Shown here piece after piece: positions 22,501 to 33,637 of a DNA stretch of 64,000 bases. Source of the DNA: Arcuatula senhousia (lineage: Eukaryota; Mollusca; Bivalvia; Mytilida; Mytilidae); assembly GCA_963971305.1 (NCBI GenBank), contig OZ020309.1, positions 16,237,001-16,301,000 of the forward strand. The letters are read 5' to 3'. The translations under genes and the position numbers were made by a program. The notes below the pieces were generated by a model that was not told the origin of the DNA, ran no database searches, and saw only the letters and a list, made by a program, of their open reading frames with translations. The number at the start of each line of letters is the position of its first letter. Position 1 is the first letter of the stretch.

Positions 22501-22800
22501 TTTTACTCATGTCCGTACGTACGTCCGTCCGTCCGATAAAATTTCCGCAAAGCTTTTCTTAGAAACCGTACATGGGAATGATTTGAAACTTGGCAATATG
22601 GTTCGGTATGGCAATTGTAAGTCTTAAACCTCTTTCAGACCTGTCGGACCCCTACTTCTTGTTTGGGGTTTGGCCAATGTGAAAGCTATGAAAATCAACT
22701 TGTAAGTTCTCAGAAACCGTCCATGGGAATGATTTTAACTTTGGTAGGATGGTTATAGTAAGACAATCTGTATGTCCTAAGTAACTTTCAGACCTGTAAG
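22501..22800 (+). repeat. ~160-bp tandem repeat split by the 5.8-kb transposon (left part)
   Basis: CAGAAACCGT(A/C)CATGGGAATG recurs, as does CTTTCAGACCTG. In the first unit the latter is followed directly by a CCTACTTCTTGTTTGGGG block. In the second unit the equivalent block (CCACTTCTTGTTTGTGG) is found only after 28615, on the far side of the transposon. Confidence 0.8.
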
Positions 22801-22840
22801 TATGGAACGCCGTAACTGCCTTATGGTACTTTATTCTTTA

Positions 22841-23165
22841 TCATGATGAGGTTTTTCTTTATTATGATGAGGTTTTTCTCTATTATGATGAGCTTTTTCT
22901 CTATTATGATGAGGTTTTTCTCTATTATGATGAGCTTTTTCTTTATTATGATGAGGTTTTTCTTTATTATGATGAGCTTTTTCTCTATTATGATGAGCTT
23001 TTTTTCTATTATGATGAGCTTTTTCTTTATTATGATGAGGTTTTTCTTTATTATGATGAGCTTTTTCTCTATTATGATGAGCTTTTTCTCTATCATGATG
23101 AGGTTTTTCTCTATTATGATGAGGTTTTTCTTTAATATGAGGTTTTTCTCTATTATGATGAGCTG
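22841..23165 (+). repeat. Left 21-bp minisatellite arm
   Basis: About 15 copies of a unit close to TTTTTCTCTATTATGATGAG with C/G (AGC or AGG) and CTC/CTT variation. It is the inverted counterpart of 28222-28575. The open frames read through it on both strands are by-products of the period being a multiple of 3. Confidence 0.9.
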
Positions 23166-23237
23166 TTAGAAGGGAATCATGGGAAATTAAAAGAATTATG
23201 GGAAATTAAGAGAATTAAGATAAACAAAAAGAAAAAA

Positions 23238-24575
23238 ATGGCAGAATCAGAAATGTTGAAAGTTCTTCGGAAAGTTGGCTTGCTTCATGTGCGGGAAATG
23301 TTTGATAAAGAAAAAATAACACCAAATATTGTCAGCATGCTTTCAAAACATGAACTGGAATATCTGGGAGTTTCCATTCCAGCCCATATGATGACACTGC
23401 GAATGGAATGCATCAAGTACGGAAGCATGAAACCTGTGAAAACTGATAGTTAGGATGGCCATCCAAAATATCATGTCGACAAAAATGTACTGGAATCGTT
23501 ATTGGATTGTGACTTTAAGATATCGGCCATTGGAAATCTCTTACAACTCTCGGAGAGAACAATCTATCGACGAATGGCTCATTTTGGACTACAGAAAAGA
23601 GATTTTTCTGACATTGATGAAGACAACCTTGACAATATATTTTCCGGCATTGTCGTAGACTTTCCTCGTTGTGGCGAACGCATGTTGCGGGAAATACTGA
23701 AAGGACAAGGAATTAGAATACAAAGATGGAGGTTAAGAGATGCCATTCATAGAATAGACTATGCTGGTACTCAAGAAAGAAAGACCGGTCGACTACACAG
23801 GCGTGTATACAACGTGATGGCACCGAACCACTTATGGCACATAGACAGTAATCATAAATTAGTAAGATGGAGATTCATTATACTGGGTGGAGTTGATGGG
23901 TTCAGTAGGCTGATTATGTTCCTGCATTGTCGTGACAACAACACTTCCACCACCGTATTGAATAGCTTTCTCTCTGGAGTGGCGAATTTTGGTATACCCT
24001 TAAGGGTTCGGTCAGATAAGGGACTAGAAAATGTATCTGTGGCGGATTTCATGTTGACAAAACATGGTGACGGCAGTATGATTACAGGTCCAAGCACGCA
24101 CAATCAGAGAATAGAGAGATTATGGAGGGACGTTTACGAGGGTGTTTTGAGCTATTTCTACAACTTATTCTATCATTTGGAAGACCAGGGAATTCTAGAT
24201 CCACTAAACGAACTGCATTTAGTAGGCCTGCACTACATTTACATGGATGAAATAAACAGAAGACTTGATATTTGGACTCAAGCTTGGGCAAGCCATAGAA
24301 TGAGAACAACAAAATCATCTCCTATCAATATTTGGATCGCCGGTCAAATACAGAATCCAGTTGGTACACAACTCAGTGAACGAGATTTAGTTGATTATGG
24401 ATTAGAGGGAAACGTTGATGCGGCTAATCTTACGGACGACGGAAGGCCAATTTTTGAGCCAATGAACATTGCAATTAATGACCAACTAATGAGAGAAAAT
24501 TTCAATAGGACAGGTACCAACTTTGGCATTGATGACTTTGTGAATTGTGTTGAAATCCTTTCTGCACAAGCCTGA
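23238..24575 (+). pseudogene. SAM-like domain plus DDE integrase-type transposase, one in-frame TAG
   Basis: This is a single frame of 445 codons apart from TAG at codon 72 (23451-23453). It begins AAAAAAATGG, a good start context. Residues 1-65 resemble a SAM/helical interaction domain (VLRKVGLLHVREMF, LEYLGVSIPAHMM). After the stop the same frame continues without a gap into an HTH-like region ([19 protein letters not shown]), then the integrase core: [11 protein letters not shown] with D203, [10 protein letters not shown] with D260 and [10 protein letters not shown] with E293 (32 residues between the last two). Such integrase-core proteins occur in many aquatic animals. The enzyme would cut and join the inverted ends of this 5.8-kb element. 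The TAG splits the protein; it may be inactivating or read through. Confidence 0.8.
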
Positions 24576-26384
24576 TTGAACTTTTCAGTGATCGTTTTTG
24601 CATACAATAACAAGTAATATTTTACATGATCATTGTCTATTTCTTCGCCTGTTTTAGTTTTGTTTTTAGTTTTCCAACTAAATTTAACAACTGTACACTG
24701 TAGGTCACCTCACGGTATTCAACAATGAGCAAATCACATACAGCATAGACCACAAAAAAAGGCCCTGAAATGACAATGTAAAACCATTCAAACGAAAAAA
24801 CTCATTTATGTACAAAATATTTAAGAAAAACAAATATGTAACACATAAAAAATCAACAACCACTGAATTACTGACTCCTGATTTTGGACATGCCGTTACA
24901 TACAGAATGTCATGGTGTTAATATATACTGAACATGTTATCTGGATCCCCAACTCTCCCACTAACCTGGGACAGTGGTGTAGCAGTACAACTTAAGAACG
25001 AACTATAAATCAAAGCGCTAAAGCGTTTAAAGGCAAGCGAAATATTTAAGAACTATAATAGATTTATTCTCTGTTAACAAAATGTTTGCGAATTATTAAT
25101 TTTGGTGAGCGAAGAAAGCATAGGCGGATCCAGGGGGGGGGGGCTGGGGGCCCGCCCCCCCCTTTTGGCGAAAAAATTTGGTTGAATATATAGGAAATCA
25201 TTGAAGCATGACCAAAGCGGGCCCCCTCTTAGGCCAGTCAGTGAGCCCCCTCTTTTCAGAATCTCTGGATCCGCCTCTGAAAAGGATCGTCATGCAGATG
25301 CCCTCAAATTTAAAGTTAATGAACACAATTGCACACACAAGAATAAAACGTATGTTTTATCGTATAAAACGGTATCGATTGAAACACCCCTTCGATTAAA
25401 ATGCACTCGTCCCAATGATGTGTATTTTGTACTGATTTTATGAATGGTGAAACAAGAATCAGAATCCATGCATTGACCAATCAAATGAGAGAAATATTTA
25501 TACGAACCAATCAAGTAATAGATGAATACATAATGTATATTCTATCACCTTTAACTAAAAAGTTCGTCATGAAAGATGCAAAGGAATAAATAAAACTTGT
25601 GCCGGTCATATAAAATGCCAATAAAATTGAGATTTATAGAAGTGTATATCATGTTAACAAATATTGAAAAGTAATATAGAAAATAAAGCATTTTATTCCA
25701 GTCTGGATGCAGGAAAATCACTCCGTCTAGACAGAAAAAAAAACGCGAAAATCATCACTACTCTATAGACTCCATAAGGCTTCGCTGGCGCTTGCCTAAA
25801 AATCATTTGAAAAGGCTAAACTTATCAGATGGATAAACATACAAATACTGCTAATACAAGTGCACATGGCGGGGTGCGTACTTCTACATCCTTACAAAAG
25901 AAAACTAATAAAAAAATGTCATGCATCTAAGACTAAATTATCAATCAGTACACATCAAACATCCAATGGATTTAGTGTAAAGACGTCAATAAAAAGCCAG
26001 AGAAAAGCATGACCTTGTGCTATGCGAGGGTGAAGGTTTGGTACCATTTAAACCCGCTGCAATTGTTTGCACCTGTCCGGTCAGGAATTTGGTGTTTAGT
26101 AGTTGTCAGTTTCATGTAGTTCATAGGTGTTACCTGTTTCTAGTTTTTTTATATAGATTAATTAAGACATTGGTTTCTTGTTTGAATGGTTAAACACTAG
26201 TAATCTATTGGGACCCTTTATAGCTTGATGTTCGGTGTGAGCCAAGGTGTTGAAGACCGTTTCTTAACCTATATTGATCTATAATGGTTTACTTTCATGA
26301 ATTGTGATTTTAGTGTGGTTGTCTCATTAGTACTCATAACACATTTTTCTATATCTATCAACCAACTTGATACAAGAAATATCC
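24576..26384. other. Non-coding part of the 5.8-kb transposon
   Basis: No supported gene; includes the GC-rich MITE at 25122-25276. Confidence 0.6.
25122..25276. mobile_element. 155-bp GC-rich MITE, AGGCGGATCCAG ends
   Basis: AGGCGGATCCAG (25122-25133) and CTGGATCCGCCT (25265-25276) form a perfect 12-bp inverted pair around a G-run/C-run core. Related elements are, from memory, common in marine invertebrates. A degenerate relative lies at 34222-34366. The target duplication is not clear. It is nested in the 5.8-kb transposon. Confidence 0.75.
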
Positions 26385-27100
26385 ATAAAATGACCTTGAA
26401 CCTTATTTATTTTAAAGGTCATGCATCAAAGGTCAAGGTCGTTAATGGACTTCAAATTTTCAGCAGAAACCCTTATGAACACTCACCCGAGAATCAAAAT
26501 ATTTCAATGAATGTCAAGAAAGCGTAGAACAATGGATGTTGATAGCAAGACCTTGAACCCTAATATTCTCAAGGTCATTGGTCAATGTCATTTGATAATT
26601 CTTCATCCAATATTATCATTGTGAACACTATAGAATTAACATTACTAAATGGATATTAACCATTTTGGTACAATGAAAATCCATAATAGAGGGACTAAAG
26701 ATACCAGAGGGATGGTCAAACTCATAAATCGAAAATAAACTGACAACACCTGGGTAAAAATGAAAAAAGACAAAACAAAGAAAACTTAATAATGAGCAAC
26801 ACAAACCCCACCAAAAACTAGGGGTGATCTCAGGTGCTCAGGAAGGGTTAGCAGATCCTGCTCCACATTTGGCACCTGTCGTGTTGCTTATGTCATAAAA
26901 AGACCTTGAACCCTATTGATTGACAAGGCAATGCGTCAAAGGTCTTAATGGGACTGAAATTTTCAGCAGAAAAGCTTATGATCACTACAATCTAAATATG
27001 TCAATGGATTTCAATTAAATGTAGTACAATGGATTTCCATATCCAGACCTTGATCCCTACTTGAATTGATTTTCAAGGTCATTTCAGTACTTAAAATTTT
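26385..27100 (+). repeat. CAAGGTCAT / GACCTTGAACC repeat cluster
   Basis: TGACCTTGAACC, ATTTTCAGCAGAAA, TTATGA and CAATGGAT recur in the same order in two main units, one starting near 26390 and one near 26900. The units are separated by the insertion at 26686-26900. Confidence 0.65.
26686..26900 (+). mobile_element. Mussel-type short interspersed element, ~215 bp
   Basis: Starts AGAGGGACTAAAGATACCAG and contains ACCCCACCAAAAACTAGGGG and AGCAGATCCTGCTCCACATT, ending GTCGTGTTGCTTATG. I remember this sequence as very frequent in Mytilus DNA, and it is my main hint to the organism; I could not check it. No poly(A) or inverted ends are seen. Confidence 0.5.
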
Positions 27101-27728
27101 ATTTTAGCATTTTGGGTATATTTAAATATCTGTGTAGCTTGACAACTAAGATTACATCAGAATCATTTGATATAGGATAAAAAGAGTTGGTTGAGGAATA
27201 CAAAACATACAGATAAAATATTTTTATTGAACAAATTAAAAGAAAAATGGTAACAAATACTAAGATACTCAAGTTTATTTTATGACTAGATGAACACTAA
27301 ATATGTCTTTGATATCTACATGGGAAGTCCCTCCCATTATTAAGATAGAACAAAACGTTTCTAAATATAACTAAATGCAAGCAAATGAAGGGCTAGTGAA
27401 ACAGGATCATACAACCACAGCATGTTGAATAAGTAAACATTAAAAGAGAATGTGAACACAACATTAGGTTAAGACTTTTTTTAACAAATAACTTCATCTT
27501 TCCAGTGATTACAAAAATTTGGTAAAATATTTTAGTTTAATTTTCATTGTGTTGCTTACAACTGCTGGCTTCACTGAACGCATTTGTTTTAAATATAAGA
27601 CTTTGCTAGTTTTTTTTCTACAAATGAAATCATAACAATCAATATTGCTTAATTAAAAAATCAAATATATGGTGCCCTGCCATGTGCAACTTGTGTTGTA
27701 GACGAGTAAAAAACCCCGCAACATTGCC
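27101..27728. other. No gene seen
   Basis: AT-rich non-coding interior of the 5.8-kb transposon. Confidence 0.5.
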
Positions 27729-27918
27729 TTAGGGCTATTCCAAAAAAAATGTAGGGGGGGGGGGGTTGGAAGGCAGTTTTTGTCAGCACCCAGACAATTG
27801 TAATTGAGAATTATAGTGCACTATAGTGTGAAAAGTTGCTCTTATACCCATCACCCATATATTATTAATACAAAGTGCCTTCCAACCCCCCATACATTTT
27901 TTTCTGGAATAGCCCTTA
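27729..27918. mobile_element. 184-bp Harbinger-type MITE, TTA target duplication
   Basis: The element is 27732-27915. GGGCTATTCCA(A/G)AAAAAATG continues through a G-run to TTGGAAGGCA and is mirrored at the right end (TGCCTTCCAACCCCCC to GGAATAGCCC). TTA lies on both sides (27729-27731 and 27916-27918). The GGGC start plus TTA fits PIF/Harbinger. It is nested within the 5.8-kb transposon. Confidence 0.85.
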
Positions 27919-27930
27919 TGTGATTCTACA

Positions 27931-27955
27931 ATTAAGAGCCTGAATCGCTAACCTG
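27931..27955 (-). repeat. Fragment of the AGGTGAGC/hairpin element end
   Basis: The reverse complement reads CAGGTTAGCGATTCAGGCTC, close to the right end of the element at 10579-11932 (CAGGTGAGCGATTCAGGCTC). Only the tip remains. Confidence 0.6.
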
Positions 27956-28221
27956 TATAAATACTATTAGATCATGTTCAGTATTCAGAGAGAGATAACT
28001 TTTAAAGAGGACATCTGACAAATAAGGGTTTAGATTTTACCCATTTCCAATTATAATTTTGGCTCTAAAAGTGTTCAAAATACATGCAAAGTATGTGAAA
28101 ATCCTCAAATTTGGGTATTTAAAGGGAAATAACTCTTAGTTTTTAATATAAAATCTGACAATTTAGCCACGGACGTTATAGTATCGGTGAGTGCAACGAC
28201 ATGGGCATTGCTTGTATATTA

Positions 28222-28575
28222 AGCTCATCATAATAAAGAAAAAACTCATCATAATAGAGAAAAAGCTCATCATAATAGAGAAAAAGCTCATCATAATAAA
28301 GAAAATGTTCATCATAATAGAGAAAAAGCTCATCATAATAGAGAAAAAGCTCATCATAATAGAGAAAAAGCTCATCATAATAAAGAAAAAGCTCATCATA
28401 ATAGAGAAAAAGCTCATCATAATAGAGAAAAAGCTCATCATAATAGAGAAAAACCTCATCATAATAAAGAAAAAGCTCATCATAATAGAGAAAAACCTCA
28501 TCATAATAGAGAAAAAGCTCATCATAATAGAGAAAACCCTCATCATAATAAAGAAAAACCTCATCATGATAAAGA
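28222..28575 (-). repeat. Right 21-bp minisatellite arm
   Basis: About 17 copies of a unit close to AGCTCATCATAATAGAGAAA, the reverse complement of the left arm. A MITE-like accident is unlikely because the adjoining 50 bp of unique terminal sequence is also inverted and identical. Confidence 0.9.
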
Positions 28576-28615
28576 ATAAAGTACCATAAGGCAGTTACGG
28601 CGTTCCATATGTAAG

Positions 28616-28713
28616 GCTTCCACTTCTTGTTTGTGGTCTAACGGCATGAACGGGGGCATCCATGTTTCATGGACACATTGCTTCTTTATTTCACGATCTT
28701 CCTCTATAAGTAC
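28616..28713 (+). repeat. Right part of the split ~160-bp repeat
   Basis: CCACTTCTTGTTTGTGGTC continues the unit broken off at 22800. It separates the 5.8-kb transposon from the next element by only ~100 bp. Confidence 0.7.
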
Positions 28714-28759
28714 ATGTACACGGTGTCCAACCCCCGTACAGTGCATTCCGGAAGTAGTG

Positions 28760-30834
28760 ACGCAACGTCAGAAACTGCTACATTTCACAAAAATAGGTTA
28801 AATCTTAATTTCCGGTGTTTTATATGCCCTTTTTCAATGAAATTGTTTATAAATATTATATATCAGATGAAAGCTTATTAATTAACCTGAATAGCATTTA
28901 AGGAAAATTTATAAAATCCCGATTTGTGTAAAAATCATACGCCATCGATTTCCCCGGTAACGTAACTTTTTCCGTTGTCCCATGTAACAGAAGGCATGTT
29001 GTTAACGAACATAATTCAATATGGTTCCGCGAAATTTTGCAGTAAAACTTTGCAAACTCAAAAGAGTGTTCTATGACATTAGTACATTAAGTTGTACGTC
29101 TTTCGTCTTTTTTTTCAAAAGCAAAGCACAGAAATTTAGGACATAATCAGAAAAAAGAGATTGTCCCGACTGAAAAGAATATTCTTAAGTAAGAAATCAG
29201 CTTACTTAGGATAAAATTTGCATCAGCATAATATAGCAAAAAATTCATCAACCTAAAGTACTTTTATTATACATCAAAATTTCAAAGTGGTTTTATTCTG
29301 CCAATCCAATTTATATCTGAACTCTTCTTATCTTTTTGTCTAGCAATAATGTCACCGCGTAAAAATCAGCGTCGAAAATTGTTGGTCTTATGAGACGATG
29401 TAAATGTTTTTAATTAAAATTGAAATATATTTTTAAAGTCCTAGTATCAGTCAAAAGTACTCAGCGAGCACAGTCTAATTTCATAATTTTTTAATACTTT
29501 CCTCATCAGTTGCTCGAATTATCAAAATTATGAAATGTCTAGCGGAAATGTCCCTCTTTAGGATTTTGACGTTTATTTCTAACATTTCAACGTAATGTTT
29601 GAATTTTGTATATTTGTTAGAACATGTTTTTAAAAAATCAGGACATGATATTTCAAAATAGCTTTCTGTTAAAAAAAAAACCCAGTAATATTATTCGTAT
29701 TATTGAGAGATTCTTTTACTCTGTAAAAAGTGCACGAATTGCCAGGACCATGTACATCCAATATTTTTGTAAATTGACTTTTGGTACGTAAATAAACCGG
29801 AATAACGTGTATTAGGGAAGTTGAAATTTTAAAAGAAATTGTACTGGGTCTGTACTGATGACAGGCATGTCTTTTCCAAAGGGTTCAAGTGTTGTCAGTG
29901 GGTATTAAAGATGGAGAAAGCATCTTCGTTAAGTTATTCCACAGAAAATCACAATCAGTTATTCCGTTTCCGTTTTATTTATTTTGACTGCATCTGAAAT
30001 CTAAAGGTCGAACAATAGAATTCAGTTACATAAATATTAAAGCAGCCCCCGAAAAAAAAATGTCAAGACATAATTTTAAGATAGATAAATAAATAAACAA
30101 AAGTGAATCATGTTTCATTGTATTACTTAGTTATGTAATTTGATAAGTTAGCGTACTAAATGAATTAATAAAAATAAAACAAGAAAAATGAAACAGAATA
30201 ATAATAAAACCAAAGCAAATAACTTAAAACACACACAGTCGAAAAAAAATGAAAAAAAATACAGAAATTGTAGCAGAATATATTTTGAAAATAATGACCG
30301 AAATTATAACATGTACTGAACAACCCCTTTTATATATACTCATTATCAAAAATAACAGCACAAAATTCACATTCACGGCTAAACAAGTATCTTAATTCAA
30401 CTTATTTTTGACGCCGTTTTAGCGTTACAACGTCGGGTAGCAATTTTGGACGTAACGTCAGTGCGTTTTTCAATGGTAAACAAGGAAGAAAATTTGATTG
30501 CTGACTAAGAAAACCTTGAATTTGAATACATCGAATTGTTCAAAAATATCTTTTGATTATGATTCGTGTAAGGGAAACCTTTGGTAAAATGAATTAATAC
30601 ACAAATACAACAATTCTTAATCCTTCGTCGTATACTTTTGAAAACGCGCATTAGGGTCATAATATTTTTTAGAAAACTCGACAGAAAAATCATAAATATT
30701 TGGTACTATACAATTATTTAGTTAATCTTCTGGGTATCAACAGAAACTTTATAAGTATAGTTTTGGAAATCATTCAACAATTTGAGGCAAAACCATATAC
30801 TTTAAAAGAAAATAAAGATCAAAGTTTTTTCTTC
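28760..30834. other. No gene seen
   Basis: AT-rich left interior of the 4.9-kb element without recognisable frames. Confidence 0.5.
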
Positions 30835-30907
30835 ACTGTACGGCCCGTTGCAATGATACTGTACGGTTCGTTGCGCGTACTCACTTTGAAACTGTACAGC
30901 CCGTTGC
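30835..30907 (+). repeat. Three copies of ACTGTACGGnnCGTTGC
   Basis: Copies at 30835, 30858 and 30891. Two inverted copies stand at 33162-33178 and 33195-33211, and similarity around them (AACTGTAC..TGCGCAT) extends further, so these are inverted repeats about 2.3 kb apart. Confidence 0.7.
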
Positions 30908-31674
30908 ACCTTTTTGCGCATGATACCTGATGAAAAGTATCTAAACGAACCATTCCGTATTCTTCTTATGTAGTAGACTCAACTTTAAATACGTTTTTAA
31001 ATCAAACAGATAAGAGACTTTGTTTTAAAAATTATTACTAGTTAACGTTTCCTAGCCAACTCGTTGAGAGGCACTGTAAGATATTGTCAAGCAGTCAAAT
31101 AAATACAACAAACAAGTAATTAGTCGTGTGCGGACCGAAGAGATGAATATGCCCCTAACAGCAGAGTCCAGCTTGTATAATACGAAAACCATTAGGGCCA
31201 ACGTGTGTGGAAAGTGCCACGCTTCATGACGTAAAATACCCCTTTGTGGACCGTCAAGTTAGTGCGCCACATAAGCAAAGTTTTTCGCCTCTCTCCTTTT
31301 CTGTTCAAAATTAACTGTTCCCATGTTTCCCGCTGACCCCACATTTCTCATCATGTTCATTTTATCCTACTTTCGTGTCCATCGCCTATAAATAAACTAT
31401 ATAGCGTTGCTTGGGGGTAAAATACAAACCCACTCACTCATTTGCTCAGGATATAGTAGACATTGACTGTGGCTGTATAATATTATTAAATATTATAATA
31501 AAGCAAAATAAAGCAAAAAACTATAAAGGAACAATACCTTGGGGGGGGGGGTAACTTCCCATATATTTTTTGTCTTTGAAATTTCCGGTTGTTACTTTAA
31601 AAATTGTTTATTACACCAGATTTCTTTCCTTGTACTGCACATGGTCGATATTCTCGGTGCTGGATTTGTCCCAC
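30908..31674. other. No gene seen
   Basis: Unassigned interior of the 4.9-kb element, with a G-run near 31540-31550. Confidence 0.5.
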
Positions 31675-31855
31675 TCTGTTCGAACGTTTTGGTCTTTAGT
31701 ACTTTTCGTTCAACACATTTTGGTTTTTGGTCTTCCAATGTGTTGATTCGAATGCAGCTGATGAGAGGTTACTCCTTGAAATATCGTTATACAGCATAGC
31801 CAAATTAAGCCTTTATACCCGTTTTAGTATTTGTATTTGTATTTGTATTTATGGA
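31675..31855 (+). repeat. Second copy of the 16455-16625 repeat, then (GTATTT)n
   Basis: GATGAGAGGTTACTCCTTGA at 31759 matches the first copy. About four GTATTT units follow at 31828-31851. Confidence 0.65.
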
Positions 31856-31974
31856 CGTACGACTGGAAAAGGTTTTCGGATCTAAAGGTATATGATTGGG
31901 TGTACATAGAAAAAAAAACACCAAAAGAACAAAAACAACCAAAAACCGTACAGGTATAATAGAAGAGGAATGTA

Positions 31975-32590
31975 TCAATTAAGTCAGGAGTTCCTCAGGG
32001 TTCTGTACTGGTACCCAGTATTTTCCTTTTTACATTAACGACATTCCAGTAGGTTTAATATCAACAATAAAATAATTTGCCGATCACACTATTGCGTATT
32101 TACATGTAGCTTTTATATCAGTTCCACCCGGTAAAAACGCAGTCATACAAATCAATAGTTAAACCTTAAGTGGAGTATGCCTGGTACGTGTGGGATTCAT
32201 TAACGCAGTAAGACATAACAAAATATGGAAGAAGTGCAGCGCAAGACTGCAAGGTATATGTATGCCTATAGTCGCTCCCATAATACACCAAGCGTAAGTG
32301 ACATGATATTTGATCTGATCTTGAGATCCCTAGCAAACCATAAAACAGACACCACTGGACAATGCTTTATAAAATATCTAGGGAAAAACGAGGAAGATCG
32401 TCTTATTAAACTAAACCGGCTCACTAGACACATGACCCGCATCTCCTACGAAATTCAACAGTCTCGTCTTTCCCGAACAATACGAAACTGGAACAACCTT
32501 CCTTTGGGCGCTGTCCTGGCCACGGTGCAACAAAACAAAACAAATATTCTTAAGTCTGAGAATATTCTCAACTCCATTAGTAATTAATAC
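31975..32590 (+). pseudogene. Dead LINE reverse transcriptase fragment
   Basis: In shifting frames I read GVPQGSVL (near 32002), YINDIPVGL (near 32033), FADHTIAY (near 32079, where the catalytic motif is normally FADD) and then a clean 120-codon frame at 32225-32587 of the C-terminal type EEVQRKTARYMYAYSR...IRNWNNLP. At least two frameshifts and a stop lie between these parts. It is a truncated jockey/CR1-like element, clearly older than the LINE at 11955. Confidence 0.75.
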
Positions 32591-33161
32591 TCAGACTTAC
32601 TGTAGGTTTTTATTGAAGTTTTGTGGCGGTGGGGCCTGAGTGAATCATCTGAGTCATTCAAAGCAGCTATCTCGGCACTTTAACACTAAATTAACATTTC
32701 TTCATTGTACATAGTTTTCTCTTAACTTAAAAATATATATCTATATAAACCTTCCTATCGCGCTGTCGGCGTATATTTGCAAAATATTCAATACACTGAA
32801 GTCAGTATAAGTAGACGTAGAAGAGACGGTTTGTTGCGTGCAATGCATTGTGGTATGTGTGGTATATATATATATGAGTACTATTTTACTTAGAGAGCCA
32901 GGGGTTAAAAAGAGGTAATTAAAAGGAAGCATTGAAAACCTGGGACAGTGATTATTGTACGAACCTATCAAATGGATTGAAATTGTCAAACTCCTCAAAG
33001 TTCCAGTTAGGTTTACATGTCACACTTCTCTCGTGCATTCTTCAACTCGTCTACCCTTTAAGATATTGCGTAACTACTTGAACCGGTTTTAAAATAACCT
33101 CGCGCAATAGTTTTATATGTTTTTACGTTAATGAATTAGGAAAAATATGCGCATTATTTTA
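32591..33161. other. No gene seen
   Basis: AT-rich with a TA-run near 32860-32874. Confidence 0.5.
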
Positions 33162-33637
33162 GCAACGTGCCGTACAGTTTGATTTCCATAAAAAGCAACG
33201 GACCGTACAGTATCAAATTATTAGTGCTTGATTTCAAATAATTATAGTGCTTTTATTAACAAACCATCAAGCTTAGAATTTAAACAAATAAGACATAAAA
33301 GGTCAAACTTTATTTTGCTGCGTTAAATTGTCGATGTTCAATTAATAAAGAAGGTCAAAATACGTGTTTTTGGTTCATATTCTCCCTTGGACTCGTAAAA
33401 TGAAAATGCGTTTTTCGAATTTAAAATATATATCAAAAGATGCATGTTACAGCGGCTAATATAATCAATCGTTAGTGTTTAGGAAGTAACTCCACTGAAA
33501 AAATTACAATTTAACTCCCATCTAGCTAGAAAAAATGTGCATTTAAAAACTTCATTTTTTGCAATTCCGTAATTATACCGGTTCCGGACCGCACTACTTC
33601 CGGAATGCACTGTACGGGGGTTGGGCACCGTGATGTA

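Larger units (their letters stand above)
22795..28615 (+). mobile_element. 5.8-kb DNA transposon with minisatellite inverted ends and SAM-DDE gene
   Basis: The element is 22801-28609 (5,809 bp). Both ends begin TATGGAACGCCGTAACTGCC and stay identical for about 50 bp before passing into inverted arrays of a 21-bp repeat. TGTAAG flanks both sides exactly (22795-22800 and 28610-28615), a 6-bp target duplication. The interrupted host repeat becomes continuous if the element and one TGTAAG are removed, which is strong evidence for a real insertion. The only substantial gene is the integrase-like gene at 23238-24575. The 3.6 kb behind it is non-coding and has collected other repeats. The DDE enzyme plus 6-bp duplication suggests the IS3EU group as I remember it; not verified. 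Confidence 0.88.
28714..33637. mobile_element. 4.9-kb element with CACGGTG inverted ends, 5-bp target duplication
   Basis: The element is 28719-33632. Its ends are CACGGTG(T/C)CCAACCCCCG, continuing TACAGTGCATTCCGGAAGTAGTG, about 41 bp inverted with one mismatch. ATGTA flanks both sides (28714-28718 and 33633-33637). No transposase is visible; inside are a dead LINE fragment and repeats. A CAC start with a 5-bp duplication is what Transib/RAG-like transposons show, but this is a signature match only and no Transib or RAG-like protein is seen. Confidence 0.65.

Noticed and set aside
22821..23169. Long KKLIIIE / MMRFFFI-type frames on both strands, also at 28163-28589
   Set aside because: Products of a 21-bp repeat, a multiple of 3, read in any frame without stops.
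28719..28760. True V(D)J recombination signal
   Set aside because: Only the heptamer-like start is present; no nonamer at 12 or 23 bp and no antigen receptor context.
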